Numbered from the stretch's first letter, positions 44,505 to 53,429 are shown. The stretch is 64,000 bases of DNA from Gillisia xinjiangensis (GCF_046298265.1 NZ_JBKAHK010000008.1:62001-126000); one strand, 5' to 3'. Notes: generated by a model not told the origin, from the letters alone. Numbers and translations: made by a program.

Positions 44505-46328
44505 ATGACATATTTCAGAAAAATCCTTGAGTACGCAAGACCTTACAAGCGTTTTGCTTTACTTAATATCATTTGCAATATATTTTATGCCCTGTTTAGC
44601 ACCTTATCTTTTATCGCACTTATCCCTGTAATAGACATTTTATTCGATAAAAGTAAGCGTGTAGTTAAAAAACCCGAGTGGGAAGGTATTACCGGAGTTA
44701 AGGACTTTACGATAGATTATTTTAATTATAATGTAAGTCAGCGGGTAGCTGAAGATGAAGTCTCTGCCCTTATCTTCATTTGCGCAATTATAGTTTCATT
44801 GTTTTTTCTGAAAAATCTCTTTGGTTATCTTGCTGCATTTTTCATCACTTTTCTTCGGAATGGTGTTCTGCGGGATGTGCGCGATTCGGTTTACAAAAAG
44901 ATCCTTGAATTACCGATCTCTTATTTTTCTGAAAAGAAAAAAGGAGATACTATTTCCAGGATTACTGCAGATGTAAACGAAGTTCAAACTTCGTTTTTAT
45001 CTATCCTGGAGCTTATTGTACGAGAGCCATTGACCATTATTTTTACCATTATTGCAATGTTGTTGATCAGTGCGAAACTCACCATTTTTGTATTTATATT
45101 TCTACCAATCTCGGGATTTATAATATCTGTAATCGGAAAGAAGCTTAAATCCCAATCCAGCAGAGCTCAGGAAGAAAACGGGCATTTCTTATCCATTGTG
45201 GAAGAAACTCTTTCGAGTTTAAAAATAATCAAGGGGTTTAACGCGGAGGGCAAGTTTCAGGAAAAATTCCAGGATTCCACAAATAAGCTGAATACCATCC
45301 TAAACAGCCTGATTAACCGGCAAAACCTTGCCTCCCCTGCCAGTGAATTCCTTGGGATTTTTGTAATTGTCATAATCTTATGGTTTGGAGGAAATATGGT
45401 ACTGGTAGAAGGAACTTTAAATGCTGCAGCATTTATTGCATTTTTAGGACTGGCTTATAACATACTTACTCCTGCCAAGCAAATCTCAAAAGCAACCTAC
45501 AGCGTTAAAAAAGGGAACGCAGCAGCAGAGCGGATCATAGAAGTTTTGGAAACCCCTTCCAACCTTACCGATGCTGAAAATGCTATTATAATTAAGGATT
45601 TTGAGAAGGAAGTAGAAATTGAAAATATCAGCTTCAAATATGAAGATGAACTGGTACTGAAAAACTTTAGCCTTAAAGTTCCAAAGGGAAGCACAGTGGC
45701 CCTTGTAGGGCAATCTGGAAGTGGGAAATCTACTATTGCAAATTTGGTTACCAGGTTTTACGATGTAAATGAAGGAACAATTAAAATAGACGGAACAGAT
45801 ATTCGGCAAATCACCAAACATTCCTTAAGAAGTTTGATGGGATTGGTAACCCAGGATTCTATTTTGTTTAATGATACTGTAAAAAACAATGTTTCCCTTG
45901 GAAAAGTAACCGCCACGAATGAGGAAGTTATAGATGCTTTAAAAATTGCGAATGCGTGGGAATTTGTAAAAGATCTTCCCAAAGGCATGGAAACCAACAT
46001 AGGAGACAGTGGAAATAAACTAAGCGGCGGCCAGAAACAGCGACTCTCCATTGCCCGGGCAGTGCTTAAAAATCCACCGATAATGATTCTGGATGAGGCC
46101 ACATCAGCACTGGATACTGAAAGTGAAAAGCTGGTACAAAAGGCACTGGAAAATATGATGAAGAACAGGACCTCCATTGTAATTGCACACAGGCTCTCTA
46201 CCATTCAAAATGCAGATATGATAGTAGTCATGCATAGGGGAGAAATTGTAGAGCAGGGAAAACATGAGAAATTAATTAACCATAATGGGACTTATAGAAA
46301 GCTGGTTGAAATGCAATCTTTTGATTAA
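44505..46328 (+). CDS. msbA: ABC exporter of the MsbA/LmrA type
   Basis: 607 residues: six membrane segments in the first 330 residues, then an ATPase domain with Walker A GQSGSGKST (about 403), signature LSGGQKQ (about 506), Walker B IMILDEA and the H-loop AHRLST. One chain carries both domains, so it works as a homodimer. MsbA flips lipid A-core across the inner membrane; sequence alone cannot separate that from other lipid or peptide export. Its place after a polyprenyl-type GT2 and a sugar-phosphate mutase supports an envelope-lipid role. Confidence 0.87.
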   Translation: MTYFRKILEYARPYKRFALLNIICNIFYALFSTLSFIALIPVIDILFDKSKRVVKKPEWEGITGVKDFTIDYFNYNVSQRVAEDEVSALIFICAIIVSLFFLKNLFGYLAAFFITFLRNGVLRDVRDSVYKKILELPISYFSEKKKGDTISRITADVNEVQTSFLSILELIVREPLTIIFTIIAMLLISAKLTIFVFIFLPISGFIISVIGKKLKSQSSRAQEENGHFLSIVEETLSSLKIIKGFNAEGKFQEKFQDSTNKLNTILNSLINRQNLASPASEFLGIFVIVIILWFGGNMVLVEGTLNAAAFIAFLGLAYNILTPAKQISKATYSVKKGNAAAERIIEVLETPSNLTDAENAIIIKDFEKEVEIENISFKYEDELVLKNFSLKVPKGSTVALVGQSGSGKSTIANLVTRFYDVNEGTIKIDGTDIRQITKHSLRSLMGLVTQDSILFNDTVKNNVSLGKVTATNEEVIDALKIANAWEFVKDLPKGMETNIGDSGNKLSGGQKQRLSIARAVLKNPPIMILDEATSALDTESEKLVQKALENMMKNRTSIVIAHRLSTIQNADMIVVMHRGEIVEQGKHEKLINHNGTYRKLVEMQSFD

Positions 46329-46387
46329 ATTAAATAAACAAAATTAACCCTGACAGGGTTTTAAATTTTTGAATTTTGAACAAAATA

Positions 46388-46424
46388 AAACAGGCTGCCC
46401 TTATAAAAGGACAACCTGTTTTTT
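46388..46424. terminator. Terminator after the ABC exporter
   Basis: AACAGGCTGCCCTT pairs, with small mismatches, with AAGGACAACCTGTT, followed by TTTT. It lies between convergent genes. Confidence 0.8.
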
Positions 46425-46444
46425 ACACCTAATTCAAAAAAACC

Positions 46445-47395
46445 TTACAGACTTAATAATCCGGCAAGAACTACTTCCACGGTAATTTCAGCATTAGCTT
46501 CTACAGAAATTTCCTGTAAATCTATTGCTGTGGCGGAACTGGCATCCAGCATACCCTCTAATTCCTTGCTACCATTGCTGTTTGTGTCAGAAAACGAAGC
46601 GAAATGAAGTTCATACTCCCCTTCTTCAATAAAGTGAAGTTCAAAATCCCCACTGGCTTTATTCACAGATGAACTGCTGACCGCATTGGAAAACCCAACA
46701 TTATTTTCACTTCCAGACTCAGATACGGTATAAGTTCCTTTTTTATACACAAATGCAACCATAGTTTCGGCATCACTGCTATTCATATTTGAAACTGACC
46801 CCGTAATGATTCCTGTTTCCAGGGAATTTACGGACCTTATACTGTTTCCAAGTTCAGTTGCACTCACAAATTTATAATCTCCGGTACCTTCACCTTCAAC
46901 GATTGCTTTTCTTAAATCGAAATCCAGTACAATTTCATTGTTTTCTACTGCCTGTATATCTACATTATCAGTAATTTCAATGATTCCGGAGGTAGCAACA
47001 AGAGCCTTTTTCTCACCATCAGCTGTTAGAATGTAATTCCCGGGGGCTTCTCCGGAGGCATCAGATTCATTATCCAGAACCAAGGTTATCTCAGAGGTAG
47101 TTCCACTTTCCAATTCAAGATTTCCTAATAATTCTGAATTGCCATTCTGCAAACTACTTATGTTTACAGTAGTTTTTTGAAAACCTTCGATAGATTTCCC
47201 GTTGACATTCACATCAGAAATTGTGATAAAAGCCGCCTGCACATTTGCATTATCTATTGGCGCATCGGTAATAGATACCTTTGTGTTGTAGCCTTCCGTA
47301 TTTTCCGGTGTTCCCTGATCATCTTTTGAACAGGAATAAACAAGGCTTAAACATACTAACGCTAATCCTGTGTTGAAAAAATTTTTAAACTTCAT
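46445..47395 (-). CDS. DUF4382 lipoprotein
   Basis: 316 residues. Signal ends in LSLVYSCSK (lipidated Cys22). The N-terminal half is DUF4382: YNTKVSITDAPIDNANVQAA, FITISDVNVNG and a strand-rich domain ending with LDFDLRKAIVEGEG. The second half resembles a carboxypeptidase-regulatory or prealbumin-like strand domain (ITGSVSNMNSSDAETMVAFV). It is acidic, likely cell-surface or periplasmic, of unknown function. It converges on the msbA-like gene and is divergent from the second ECF sigma cassette. Confidence 0.8.
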   Translation of the reverse strand: MKFKNFFNTGLALVCLSLVYSCSKDDQGTPENTEGYNTKVSITDAPIDNANVQAAFITISDVNVNGKSIEGFQKTTVNISSLQNGNSELLGNLELESGTTSEITLVLDNESDASGEAPGNYILTADGEKKALVATSGIIEITDNVDIQAVENNEIVLDFDLRKAIVEGEGTGDYKFVSATELGNSIRSVNSLETGIITGSVSNMNSSDAETMVAFVYKKGTYTVSESGSENNVGFSNAVSSSSVNKASGDFELHFIEEGEYELHFASFSDTNSNGSKELEGMLDASSATAIDLQEISVEANAEITVEVVLAGLLSL

Positions 47396-47921
47396 AAAAT
47401 TGAATTTCTCGCCATTAATTTAGACGAACGATTAATATTACTATTAGATTATAGGTATCAAAACGATATGGAAAGATGGGTATTGCCCAATGTTTTATCC
47501 TTTAGGATAGTTTAACGGGATATGAATCAATTTAAGAAGATATTACAGTTTTGCCAAATTGGTGGTTTTGGGTTGTGGGCTTTTTGAATTTTGAATCTCG
47601 CCTGGTTCAAAAATTCACACAAAAAAATGGATGAAGTAGGTTCATCCATTTTTAAAACATTTTTCATCGTGGGGACAATGAAAAACAGCCGATTCAATTT
47701 TAATTACTTGGGGCAAAAAAAGATCAAATCATTTTTGATACTCAAATATAATATTAAAATTGGTTTTACCAAAATAAAAATGCTTTTTATCTTATTTTTA
47801 TGTATTTCATCTTGATTAAAACCTTTAATTCCTACAAAATTCCTACAAAAATGCAAGTGTAATTTTCGGAATTGCATTAAACTTTTCAATAACTTTAACA
47901 GCTTAATTCTAAAACATACCA
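47396..47921. other. 526-bp divergent intergenic region with an orphan hairpin
   Basis: It lies between the minus-strand DUF4382 gene and the plus-strand sigma gene. It holds a perfect 13-bp terminator-like hairpin at 47623-47653, and beside it a weaker pair GAATTTTGAA (47586-47595)/TTCAAAAATTC (47606-47616). Short open frames on both strands overlapping 47591-47922 do not look like proteins. Confidence 0.55.
47623..47653. terminator. Orphan bidirectional terminator-like hairpin
   Basis: AAAAATGGATGAA, 5-base loop, TTCATCCATTTTT: a 13-bp perfect stem with A and T tracts at the two ends, as in bidirectional intrinsic terminators. No annotated gene ends here, as both neighbours point away. Confidence 0.65.
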
Positions 47922-48467
47922 TTGAAAAAGGAGGACTCCTTATTGCTTGAGAATTTAAAAAACCCCTCTACCAGGAACGAGGCCTTTAAGGAACTTCTTT
48001 CCTGCTACAAGGAGCGCCTGTATTGGCATATAAGGAATATGGCCAAGGATCATGAGGACACCGATGATATTTTACAGAACACCTTTATTAAAATCTACCG
48101 GAACATTGAAAAATTCAAAGGAGAAAGCCAGCTTTACTCCTGGATGTACCGTATCGCCACCAATGAAACCATAACTTTTCTCAATCTCAAAGCTAAAAGA
48201 TTACAAATTGATTCCATAGAACTGCAAAGCCATCTTATCGATAATTTAGAAAGTGATGTATATTTTGAAGGAAGTGTAATTCAGTTAAAATTGCAACAGG
48301 CAATTGCAACACTCCCGCAAAAACAACAACAGGTATTTAATATGAAATACTTCGAGGAATTAAAATACCGTGAGATGGCAGAAATACTGGAAACCAGTGA
48401 AGGAGCTTTAAAAGCATCTTACCACATAGCCGCAAAAAAAATTGAAGAATTTCTAAAGAAGGATTAA
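47922..48467 (+). CDS. ECF-type RNA polymerase sigma factor (second cassette)
   Basis: 181 residues, apparently from a TTG start. Region 2: YKERLYWHIRNMAKDHEDTD and DILQNTFIKIYRNIEKFKGE; the core-binding and -10 melting segment continues into SQLYSWMYRIATNE. Region 4: LPQKQQQVFNMKYFEELKYR, then MAEILETSEGALKASYHIA as helix-turn-helix. Two genes for a membrane protein and a Spy-like secreted protein follow in the same direction, parallel to the cassette at 16-18 kb. Confidence 0.92.
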   Translation: MKKEDSLLLENLKNPSTRNEAFKELLSCYKERLYWHIRNMAKDHEDTDDILQNTFIKIYRNIEKFKGESQLYSWMYRIATNETITFLNLKAKRLQIDSIELQSHLIDNLESDVYFEGSVIQLKLQQAIATLPQKQQQVFNMKYFEELKYREMAEILETSEGALKASYHIAAKKIEEFLKKD

Positions 48468-48499
48468 ACCATTCTAAAAAAAATAAGTCAAAGTAGCAA

Positions 48500-49027
48500 A
48501 TGGAAAAGAATAAATTTACATTTAATCCAAAATCAGGCTTTAAAGTCCCCGAAAATTATTTCGAGGATTTTGAATCGAATGTGCTGGATTCGTTATCACT
48601 GGAACCAGAAATGTTGAAAACCATTGAGAAGGATTCCGGCTTTAAAGTTCCGTTGGATTATTTTGAAACTTTAGAAAATAATATCTATGCTAGAATAGAA
48701 AATTCTAAATCGAAAGGAAGAGTTATTCCTATGTACAGGAAAAGAAAACTTTTTTATTATGTTGCAGTTGCCGCTATATTCGTTGGATTGATTTCAACCT
48801 TACTTTTCAACCCTGTACAGGAAAATTCTTTTAATTCTATCGAATTGTCCGCGATTGAAGCATATATGGACTCAGGGAATATGGATTTCAATTACAATGA
48901 AATTTCTTCTATCATATATGAAGAAGATTATGTTTTTGATAATATAACTAAATCCAATTTAAGTGATGATGCAGTTTTTGAATATTTAAAAGAAAATATG
49001 GAAGATCCTTCCATCATCCTGGAATAA
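48500..49027 (+). CDS. Single-pass membrane protein with a duplicated motif, probable anti-sigma factor
   Basis: 175 residues. The N-terminal part has two copies of a GFKVPxxYFExxE motif, at 13-25 (GFKVPENYFEDFE) and 47-59 (GFKVPLDYFETLE), 34 residues apart. A membrane helix follows near 86-106 (YYVAVAAIFVGLISTLLF), then an acidic outer part. Position 32 bp after an ECF sigma gene suggests an anti-sigma function; the duplicated motif could contact the sigma factor (inference). It belongs to a common flavobacterial type with no domain name known to me. Confidence 0.68.
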   Translation: MEKNKFTFNPKSGFKVPENYFEDFESNVLDSLSLEPEMLKTIEKDSGFKVPLDYFETLENNIYARIENSKSKGRVIPMYRKRKLFYYVAVAAIFVGLISTLLFNPVQENSFNSIELSAIEAYMDSGNMDFNYNEISSIIYEEDYVFDNITKSNLSDDAVFEYLKENMEDPSIILE

Positions 49028-49175
49028 CTGGCACGAAATTGGAATTACTCCTTAAATGGGAGAACAACTGAAATAAAATAAGACTATAAAGGAAACATCT
49101 ATCAGAAAAATTTTCTCCTACAGGAAAACAATTATATGGATGTTTGATAGGTCCACAAAACAATAATAGAAACAG

Positions 49176-49628
49176 ATGAAAAAGATAATTTTACTTTTAA
49201 GTTTTCTTTTTGTTGCCTTAAGTGCAAATGCTCAAAAGACCAGCAAAGCAGATCACAGGGAGCGAATAAAAACTATGAAGATTGCCTATTTTACTCAGGA
49301 ACTCAACATGAATGCTCAAACCGCCCAAAAATTCTGGCCTATTTACAATGCATACGAATGCCAGAAAATGGATCTTCACCGCCGTGAAGATGTAGATATG
49401 GACCTGGATAATATCGATAACATTTCTGAAGCTCAAGCCGAAGAAATGCTGAAAGAATATTTAACTGTAGAAAAAGAAGAGTATGAAATTAAAAAAGAAT
49501 TATTTTCCGATCTAAAAAAGTTCTTTTCCGCTAAGGAAATAATAAAACTGCATAAAATTGAATCAGATTTTAATAAAAAACTGATCCGTGAATACAGAGC
49601 CAGAAAGTCCGCAGAAAGAAACAAGTAG
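49176..49628 (+). CDS. Secreted Spy/CpxP-like helical protein
   Basis: 150 residues. Signal peptide to about residue 19 (LSFLFVALSANAQ). The mature part is almost all charged helix: IAYFTQELNMNAQTAQKFWP and IYNAYECQKMDLHRRE resemble the LTxxQ-type hairpins of Spy and CpxP, periplasmic chaperone-like sensors. The match is by pattern only. It is the third gene of the second ECF cassette and is followed by a strong terminator. Confidence 0.7.
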   Translation: MKKIILLLSFLFVALSANAQKTSKADHRERIKTMKIAYFTQELNMNAQTAQKFWPIYNAYECQKMDLHRREDVDMDLDNIDNISEAQAEEMLKEYLTVEKEEYEIKKELFSDLKKFFSAKEIIKLHKIESDFNKKLIREYRARKSAERNK

Positions 49629-49666
49629 CAGAAGAGTTTATGGTTAGTTTTTTGGTTAGTTGTTGT

Positions 49667-49700
49667 GAATTCCGGATGAACTTCATCCGGAATTCTTTAT
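49667..49700. terminator. Terminator between the Spy-like gene and the BNR-repeat gene
   Basis: GAATTCCGGATGAA pairs fully with TTCATCCGGAATTC around a minimal loop, followed by TTTAT. It lies between convergent genes. Confidence 0.8.
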
Positions 49701-49725
49701 TTCCAACCAGTTCATTTCTACTTAT

Positions 49726-50769
49726 TTATTTAAATTTCAGTTTAACTATTCTGTTTTTGCCGGCTGCATAGGCTGTGGAATCATTTAAAAACCGAATAGT
49801 AAAAAAGCCTTCCTCAGATAGTTGTTGCCAGGTTTCACCTTTATTGCTGGAATAGGAAATCCCGGTAAATCCAACGGTCACAATTTCATTCGCCTGGCCT
49901 CCGGGAACAAAACGCACACTGCTTTTATATCCTGGATCTTTTCCATCTGCAACCAATTGCCAGGTTTTACCACCATCTTCGGTAACTGCCTTATTGGCTT
50001 TATTTAATTCCGGTGCGGTATAATCCCCTCCTATTATAATTCCGTTCGAGTCATCATGAAAATCAATGCTGTAGCCCCCTGAAGTTGGTGTTCCCTGCAC
50101 TAATGGGGTTTCATAAACCTCCCAGGTAATTCCTTTATCCGGCGAGTAAAAAACACGGGATTTCATTCCTCCGGAAAGTATCCAGGTATGATCTCCTTGT
50201 ACGGCAATGTTGGAATTGCTGGCTGCGAAAGCAGCTTCCCCTTCAATAACCGGAGGAAGATCCTTACAAGGAATCTTGTTCCAGTTTTTTCCACCATCTC
50301 TGGTAATGATTATGGATAAGCAGCCATCTGTAGGATCTCCCATTGCGATTCCCTCCTTATCATTCCAGAAAGTCATAGCATCATAAAAAACCTTTTCATT
50401 TTCCTCTTTATAAACCAATTCCATAGAACCCGTATCCCCGGTTTTAAATAATAGCGCAGGATTTCCGATACTTAACATAAAAAAATCTGAAGAAGTACTG
50501 GCCACTGCCCTAAATTCCGGACGAATGGAATCATACTCCTGAATATTGGTATTCCATTCCCCGGGAGTGGAATTATAGATGCCGTACATTCCATTATTAG
50601 CAGCAAAGGCAAGATCCCTGCCCATAATTTCAATAGCTCTAACGCTTAAGGAATCGTCTTCCAAAATAGTTTGAATTTCAACTTTCGTATAGCTTTTCCG
50701 GGATTCCTGTTTTTCCCTGGAAACACAACCCGCTATAAATAATATACTTAATAGATAGATAATTTTCAT
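49726..50769 (-). CDS. BNR/Ycf48-like beta-propeller lipoprotein
   Basis: 347 residues from ATG 50769, where a lipoprotein signal begins (MKIIYLLSILFIAGC, Cys15); an ATG 19 codons further up would bury that signal. The body has repeated Asp-box type units: ITRDGGKNWNKIP, YSPDKGITWEVYE, VTEDGGKTWQLV and YSSNKGETWQQL, which mark a BNR/sialidase-like or Ycf48/HCF136-like beta-propeller. No catalytic residues of sialidases can be made out, so it probably has a binding or assembly role on the outer membrane. Confidence 0.8.
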   Translation of the reverse strand: MKIIYLLSILFIAGCVSREKQESRKSYTKVEIQTILEDDSLSVRAIEIMGRDLAFAANNGMYGIYNSTPGEWNTNIQEYDSIRPEFRAVASTSSDFFMLSIGNPALLFKTGDTGSMELVYKEENEKVFYDAMTFWNDKEGIAMGDPTDGCLSIIITRDGGKNWNKIPCKDLPPVIEGEAAFAASNSNIAVQGDHTWILSGGMKSRVFYSPDKGITWEVYETPLVQGTPTSGGYSIDFHDDSNGIIIGGDYTAPELNKANKAVTEDGGKTWQLVADGKDPGYKSSVRFVPGGQANEIVTVGFTGISYSSNKGETWQQLSEEGFFTIRFLNDSTAYAAGKNRIVKLKFK

Positions 50770-50904
50770 AGATGATTCATTTGTTTTTTTAGTGATTTTC
50801 ACAAAATTCAAAGCGTAATGCTTCAATTTTAAAGTCCCAATTTATGATGTTCTTAGGATACTAAGAATTGATTCAAAGATAAATTTTTCCGCAGCAAAAA
50901 AATG

Positions 50905-50912
50905 TACCTTTG
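50905..50912 (+). promoter_or_regulatory. -7 promoter box TACCTTTG
   Basis: TAnnTTTG box 19 bp before the RsmB-like ATG. Confidence 0.55.
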
Positions 50913-50930
50913 CAACTTTAAAATATAACT

Positions 50931-52148
50931 ATGCGCTTACACAGAAATTTAGTATTTGCAACGGTTGATGCCCTTTCTGAAATATTCAACGAAGGGAAAT
51001 ATGCCGATAAAATGATCGAGAAAGCTCTTAAACGCGACAAGCGTTGGGGTTCAAGGGATCGTAGTTTTATTGCTGAAACCACGTATGATATCGTTAGATG
51101 GAAACGTTTATACTCAGAAATAGCGGAAGTTAAAGCTCCGTATTCCCGTGAAAATCTATTCAGGTTATTCGCTGTATGGGCCACTTTACGCGGAATTACA
51201 TTACCAGACTGGAAACAGATTGAACCTACTCCAAGCAGGAGAATAAAAGGGAAATTTGATGAATTGAGCAAAATCAGAAAGTACAGGGAGTCTATTCCAG
51301 ACTGGATGGATGAAATGGGAGTTAAAGAACTGGGTGAAAAAATCTGGGAAAAGGAAATTCATGCTTTAAATGAACAGGCCCCGGTCGTACTAAGGGTAAA
51401 TACTCTAAATATCTCCAGGGATAATTTAAGAAGCATTTTAAAAGAGGAGCAGATTATAGCTGAACCGATTAAGGGTTACCCGGATGCGCTGCAACTGGAG
51501 GAACGCGCGAATGTTTTTAAAACGGATGCTTTTAAAAAAGGATATTTTGAAGTTCAGGATGCGAATTCACAACTGGTAGCCAAATTTCTTGAGGTAGAGC
51601 CTGGGATGAGAGTAGTTGATACCTGCGCTGGTGCCGGTGGAAAAACACTGCACATCGCCGCGATTATGGAAAATAAAGGACAAATAATTGCCACCGATAT
51701 TTACGAAAACAAATTGAAGGAATTAAAACGCCGGGCAAAACGTGCAGGAGTTCATAATATTGATCCCCGGCCAATTGATACCACAAAGGTTGTAAAAAAA
51801 CTGTATGGTACAGCAGACAGGGTTCTTATTGATGCACCTTGCAGCGGACTGGGAGTTTTAAGCCGGAATCCCGATGCCAAATGGAAATTACAGCCGGAAT
51901 TTATTGAAAACATCAAAAAAACTCAGGCAGAAATTCTGGATACCTATTCCAGAATTCTTAAACCAGGCGGAAAAATGGTGTATGCCACGTGTTCTGTATT
52001 GCCTTCTGAAAATCAGGAGCAGGTTGAGAAATTCCTGTCAAGAGAAGCCGGTAAAAATTTCAAACTGGTAAAAGATAAAAAACTTCTTTCTTCAGTAACA
52101 GGATACGATGGATTCTATATGGCACTGTTGGAGAATACAGAAAAATAG
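50931..52148 (+). CDS. rsmB: rRNA cytosine-C5 methyltransferase (RsmB/RsmF-like)
   Basis: 405 residues. A helical N-terminal domain (about 1-140) related to NusB, then a PUA-less Rossmann methyltransferase domain: VVDTCAGAGGKTLHIAAIM binds SAM, and the two catalytic Cys are Cys304 (DAPCSGLG) and Cys354 (YATCSVLP). In RsmB the latter attacks C967 of 16S rRNA and the former releases the enzyme, or vice versa within the family. The target could be C967 or C1407; length and NusB-like start favour the former. Monocistronic with a strong terminator. Confidence 0.88.
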   Translation: MRLHRNLVFATVDALSEIFNEGKYADKMIEKALKRDKRWGSRDRSFIAETTYDIVRWKRLYSEIAEVKAPYSRENLFRLFAVWATLRGITLPDWKQIEPTPSRRIKGKFDELSKIRKYRESIPDWMDEMGVKELGEKIWEKEIHALNEQAPVVLRVNTLNISRDNLRSILKEEQIIAEPIKGYPDALQLEERANVFKTDAFKKGYFEVQDANSQLVAKFLEVEPGMRVVDTCAGAGGKTLHIAAIMENKGQIIATDIYENKLKELKRRAKRAGVHNIDPRPIDTTKVVKKLYGTADRVLIDAPCSGLGVLSRNPDAKWKLQPEFIENIKKTQAEILDTYSRILKPGGKMVYATCSVLPSENQEQVEKFLSREAGKNFKLVKDKKLLSSVTGYDGFYMALLENTEK

Positions 52149-52179
52149 TTTCAAAACATAAAATTTTCATAGCATACCT

Positions 52180-52217
52180 AACACTGCCTGGATTTAAAAC
52201 CGGGCAGTGTTTTTTTT
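52180..52217 (+). terminator. Terminator after the RsmB-like gene
   Basis: AACACTGCCTGG pairs with CCGGGCAGTGTT and is followed by a T-run. Confidence 0.88.
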
Positions 52218-52271
52218 ACTCCATAGGATTAATCATTAATTAAGAGTAACTTAATTGTTAATCTCTTATTT

Positions 52272-52841
52272 ATGGAACCGACTAAAATTTTAAAGACCTT
52301 GCTAATCTTATTGGTTATTGGATGCTCTTCAGACAATAATGACTCTCTTCCTGCTGAGGTTGAAACCTTTTCTGAAGAACTCTTTTTTTCAGAATATATC
52401 GAAGGAAGTTCCTTTAATAAAGCTTTGGAAATTGTCAATCTTACAGGAGCAAGCATCAATCTTGAAGCCGAAGGGTATTCAATCAAGAAGCAAACCAATG
52501 GCAGTGGCAATTGGATTAGTGATCTACCGTTATCCGGCTCAATCGCCCATAATGACGTATATGTTATAGCCAATGAAAATTCTGATAATTCTGAAATTAT
52601 TCAGCAATCAGATCTGCTAAAAACCGGAGCTCCCATGGATTTTAACGGAAATGATCCAATTGGACTTTTTAAAAATGAAATTTTAATCGATGTCATTGGT
52701 ACCTTCAATAATTCTGAAGATTTCGCCAAAGATAAAACGCTCCTTCGAAAAAAATCAATTCTTGAACCTTCTACCCTTTTTGATATAAGCAACTGGGAAG
52801 TTTTAGAGATTGATCATGTAGAAGATTTGGGAGTGTATTAG
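52272..52841 (+). CDS. Lamin-tail-domain lipoprotein
   Basis: 189 residues. Lipoprotein signal ILKTLLILLVIGCSSD (Cys18). The mature part opens with LFFSEYIEGSSFNKALEIVN, the typical first strand and turn of bacterial lamin-tail (LTD) domains, and continues INLEAEGYSIKKQTNGSG, IAHNDVYVIANENS and DPIGLFKNEILIDVIG. LTDs in bacteria usually sit in surface or nuclease proteins; here the domain stands alone. It is probably surface-exposed. No enzyme motif. Confidence 0.8.
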   Translation: MEPTKILKTLLILLVIGCSSDNNDSLPAEVETFSEELFFSEYIEGSSFNKALEIVNLTGASINLEAEGYSIKKQTNGSGNWISDLPLSGSIAHNDVYVIANENSDNSEIIQQSDLLKTGAPMDFNGNDPIGLFKNEILIDVIGTFNNSEDFAKDKTLLRKKSILEPSTLFDISNWEVLEIDHVEDLGVY

Positions 52842-52922
52842 ATGTGAAATGTGAGATAAAGGTCAAATTTTAGTGTCTTTGAGGGTAAAGAAAGATGTAG
52901 AAATCTGTTTAAACAGATCACA

Positions 52923-53156
52923 ATGGACACACCGCAATTGCAAAAAGATAAATTAAAGATCATAAACTGGATTACCCAGTTAAAGGATCACTCACTTGTT
53001 GAAAAAATTAAAACCTTAATGAAAGAGCCGGGTAAACCATATCCTTTAACTAACGAACAACAAGAAATATTAGATTCACAAGTCAATTCCGACAAAAACT
53101 TATATACGGACGCTGAAGTTCTTTTTACCGAACTTAAAAAAAATAATGGGCTTTAA
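52923..53156 (+). CDS. Probable antitoxin of a ParDE/RelBE-like pair
   Basis: 77 residues, acidic and helical, with no membrane segment. The role follows from its place: the start of a broken ParE/RelE-type toxin overlaps its last 11 bases, the usual arrangement of such pairs. It resembles the addiction-module type proteins that carry a short helix with EQQEILDSQ near the middle, but no firm domain can be named. With its toxin broken it is an orphan antitoxin. Confidence 0.6.
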   Translation: MDTPQLQKDKLKIINWITQLKDHSLVEKIKTLMKEPGKPYPLTNEQQEILDSQVNSDKNLYTDAEVLFTELKKNNGL

Positions 53157-53429
53157 AATTATTGTGTCCCCAAATGCTGAAAAAAACTTACAGGATGCTG
53201 GAGAATACTATTTTAAAAAGCAGGCAAAGCTGTAGCTTCCAATTTTTTAAACCATTACAGGTCTGTCTATAAATCTTTACTGATTAATCCGTTTTATCAA
53301 TTTCATGACACCTATTATCGATTTCTCCCTTTTAATGATTTTCCTTACATAGCTTTCTTTATTGTGGATGAACACTCACAAACTGTATTCTTAAATGCTG
53401 TTTTTAATACTTTTCAGGACACTGAATAA
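53146..53429 (+). pseudogene. ParE/RelE-like toxin, inactivated by a frameshift
   Basis: From ATG 53146 the frame gives MGFKIIVSPNAEKNLQDAGE and then meets TAG at 53233-53235. In the next frame, the sequence continues without a stop from the same place: VASNFLNHYRSVYKSLLINP, then YYRFLPFNDFPYIAFFIVDE and VFLNAVFNTFQDTE. The two halves together match the ParE/RelE toxin pattern (AEKxLxDAxxYY... FPYxxxFxVDE). The length, 284 bases, is one short of a multiple of three, so a single-base deletion near 53222-53228 explains it. Confidence 0.8.

Noticed and set aside
47591..47922. Overlapping short open frames on both strands before the second sigma gene
   Set aside because: They cover the orphan hairpin and have no protein-like features; a small RNA is the better idea.
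50770..50826. Longer N terminus of the BNR-repeat lipoprotein
   Set aside because: It would place 19 residues before a proper lipoprotein signal peptide.
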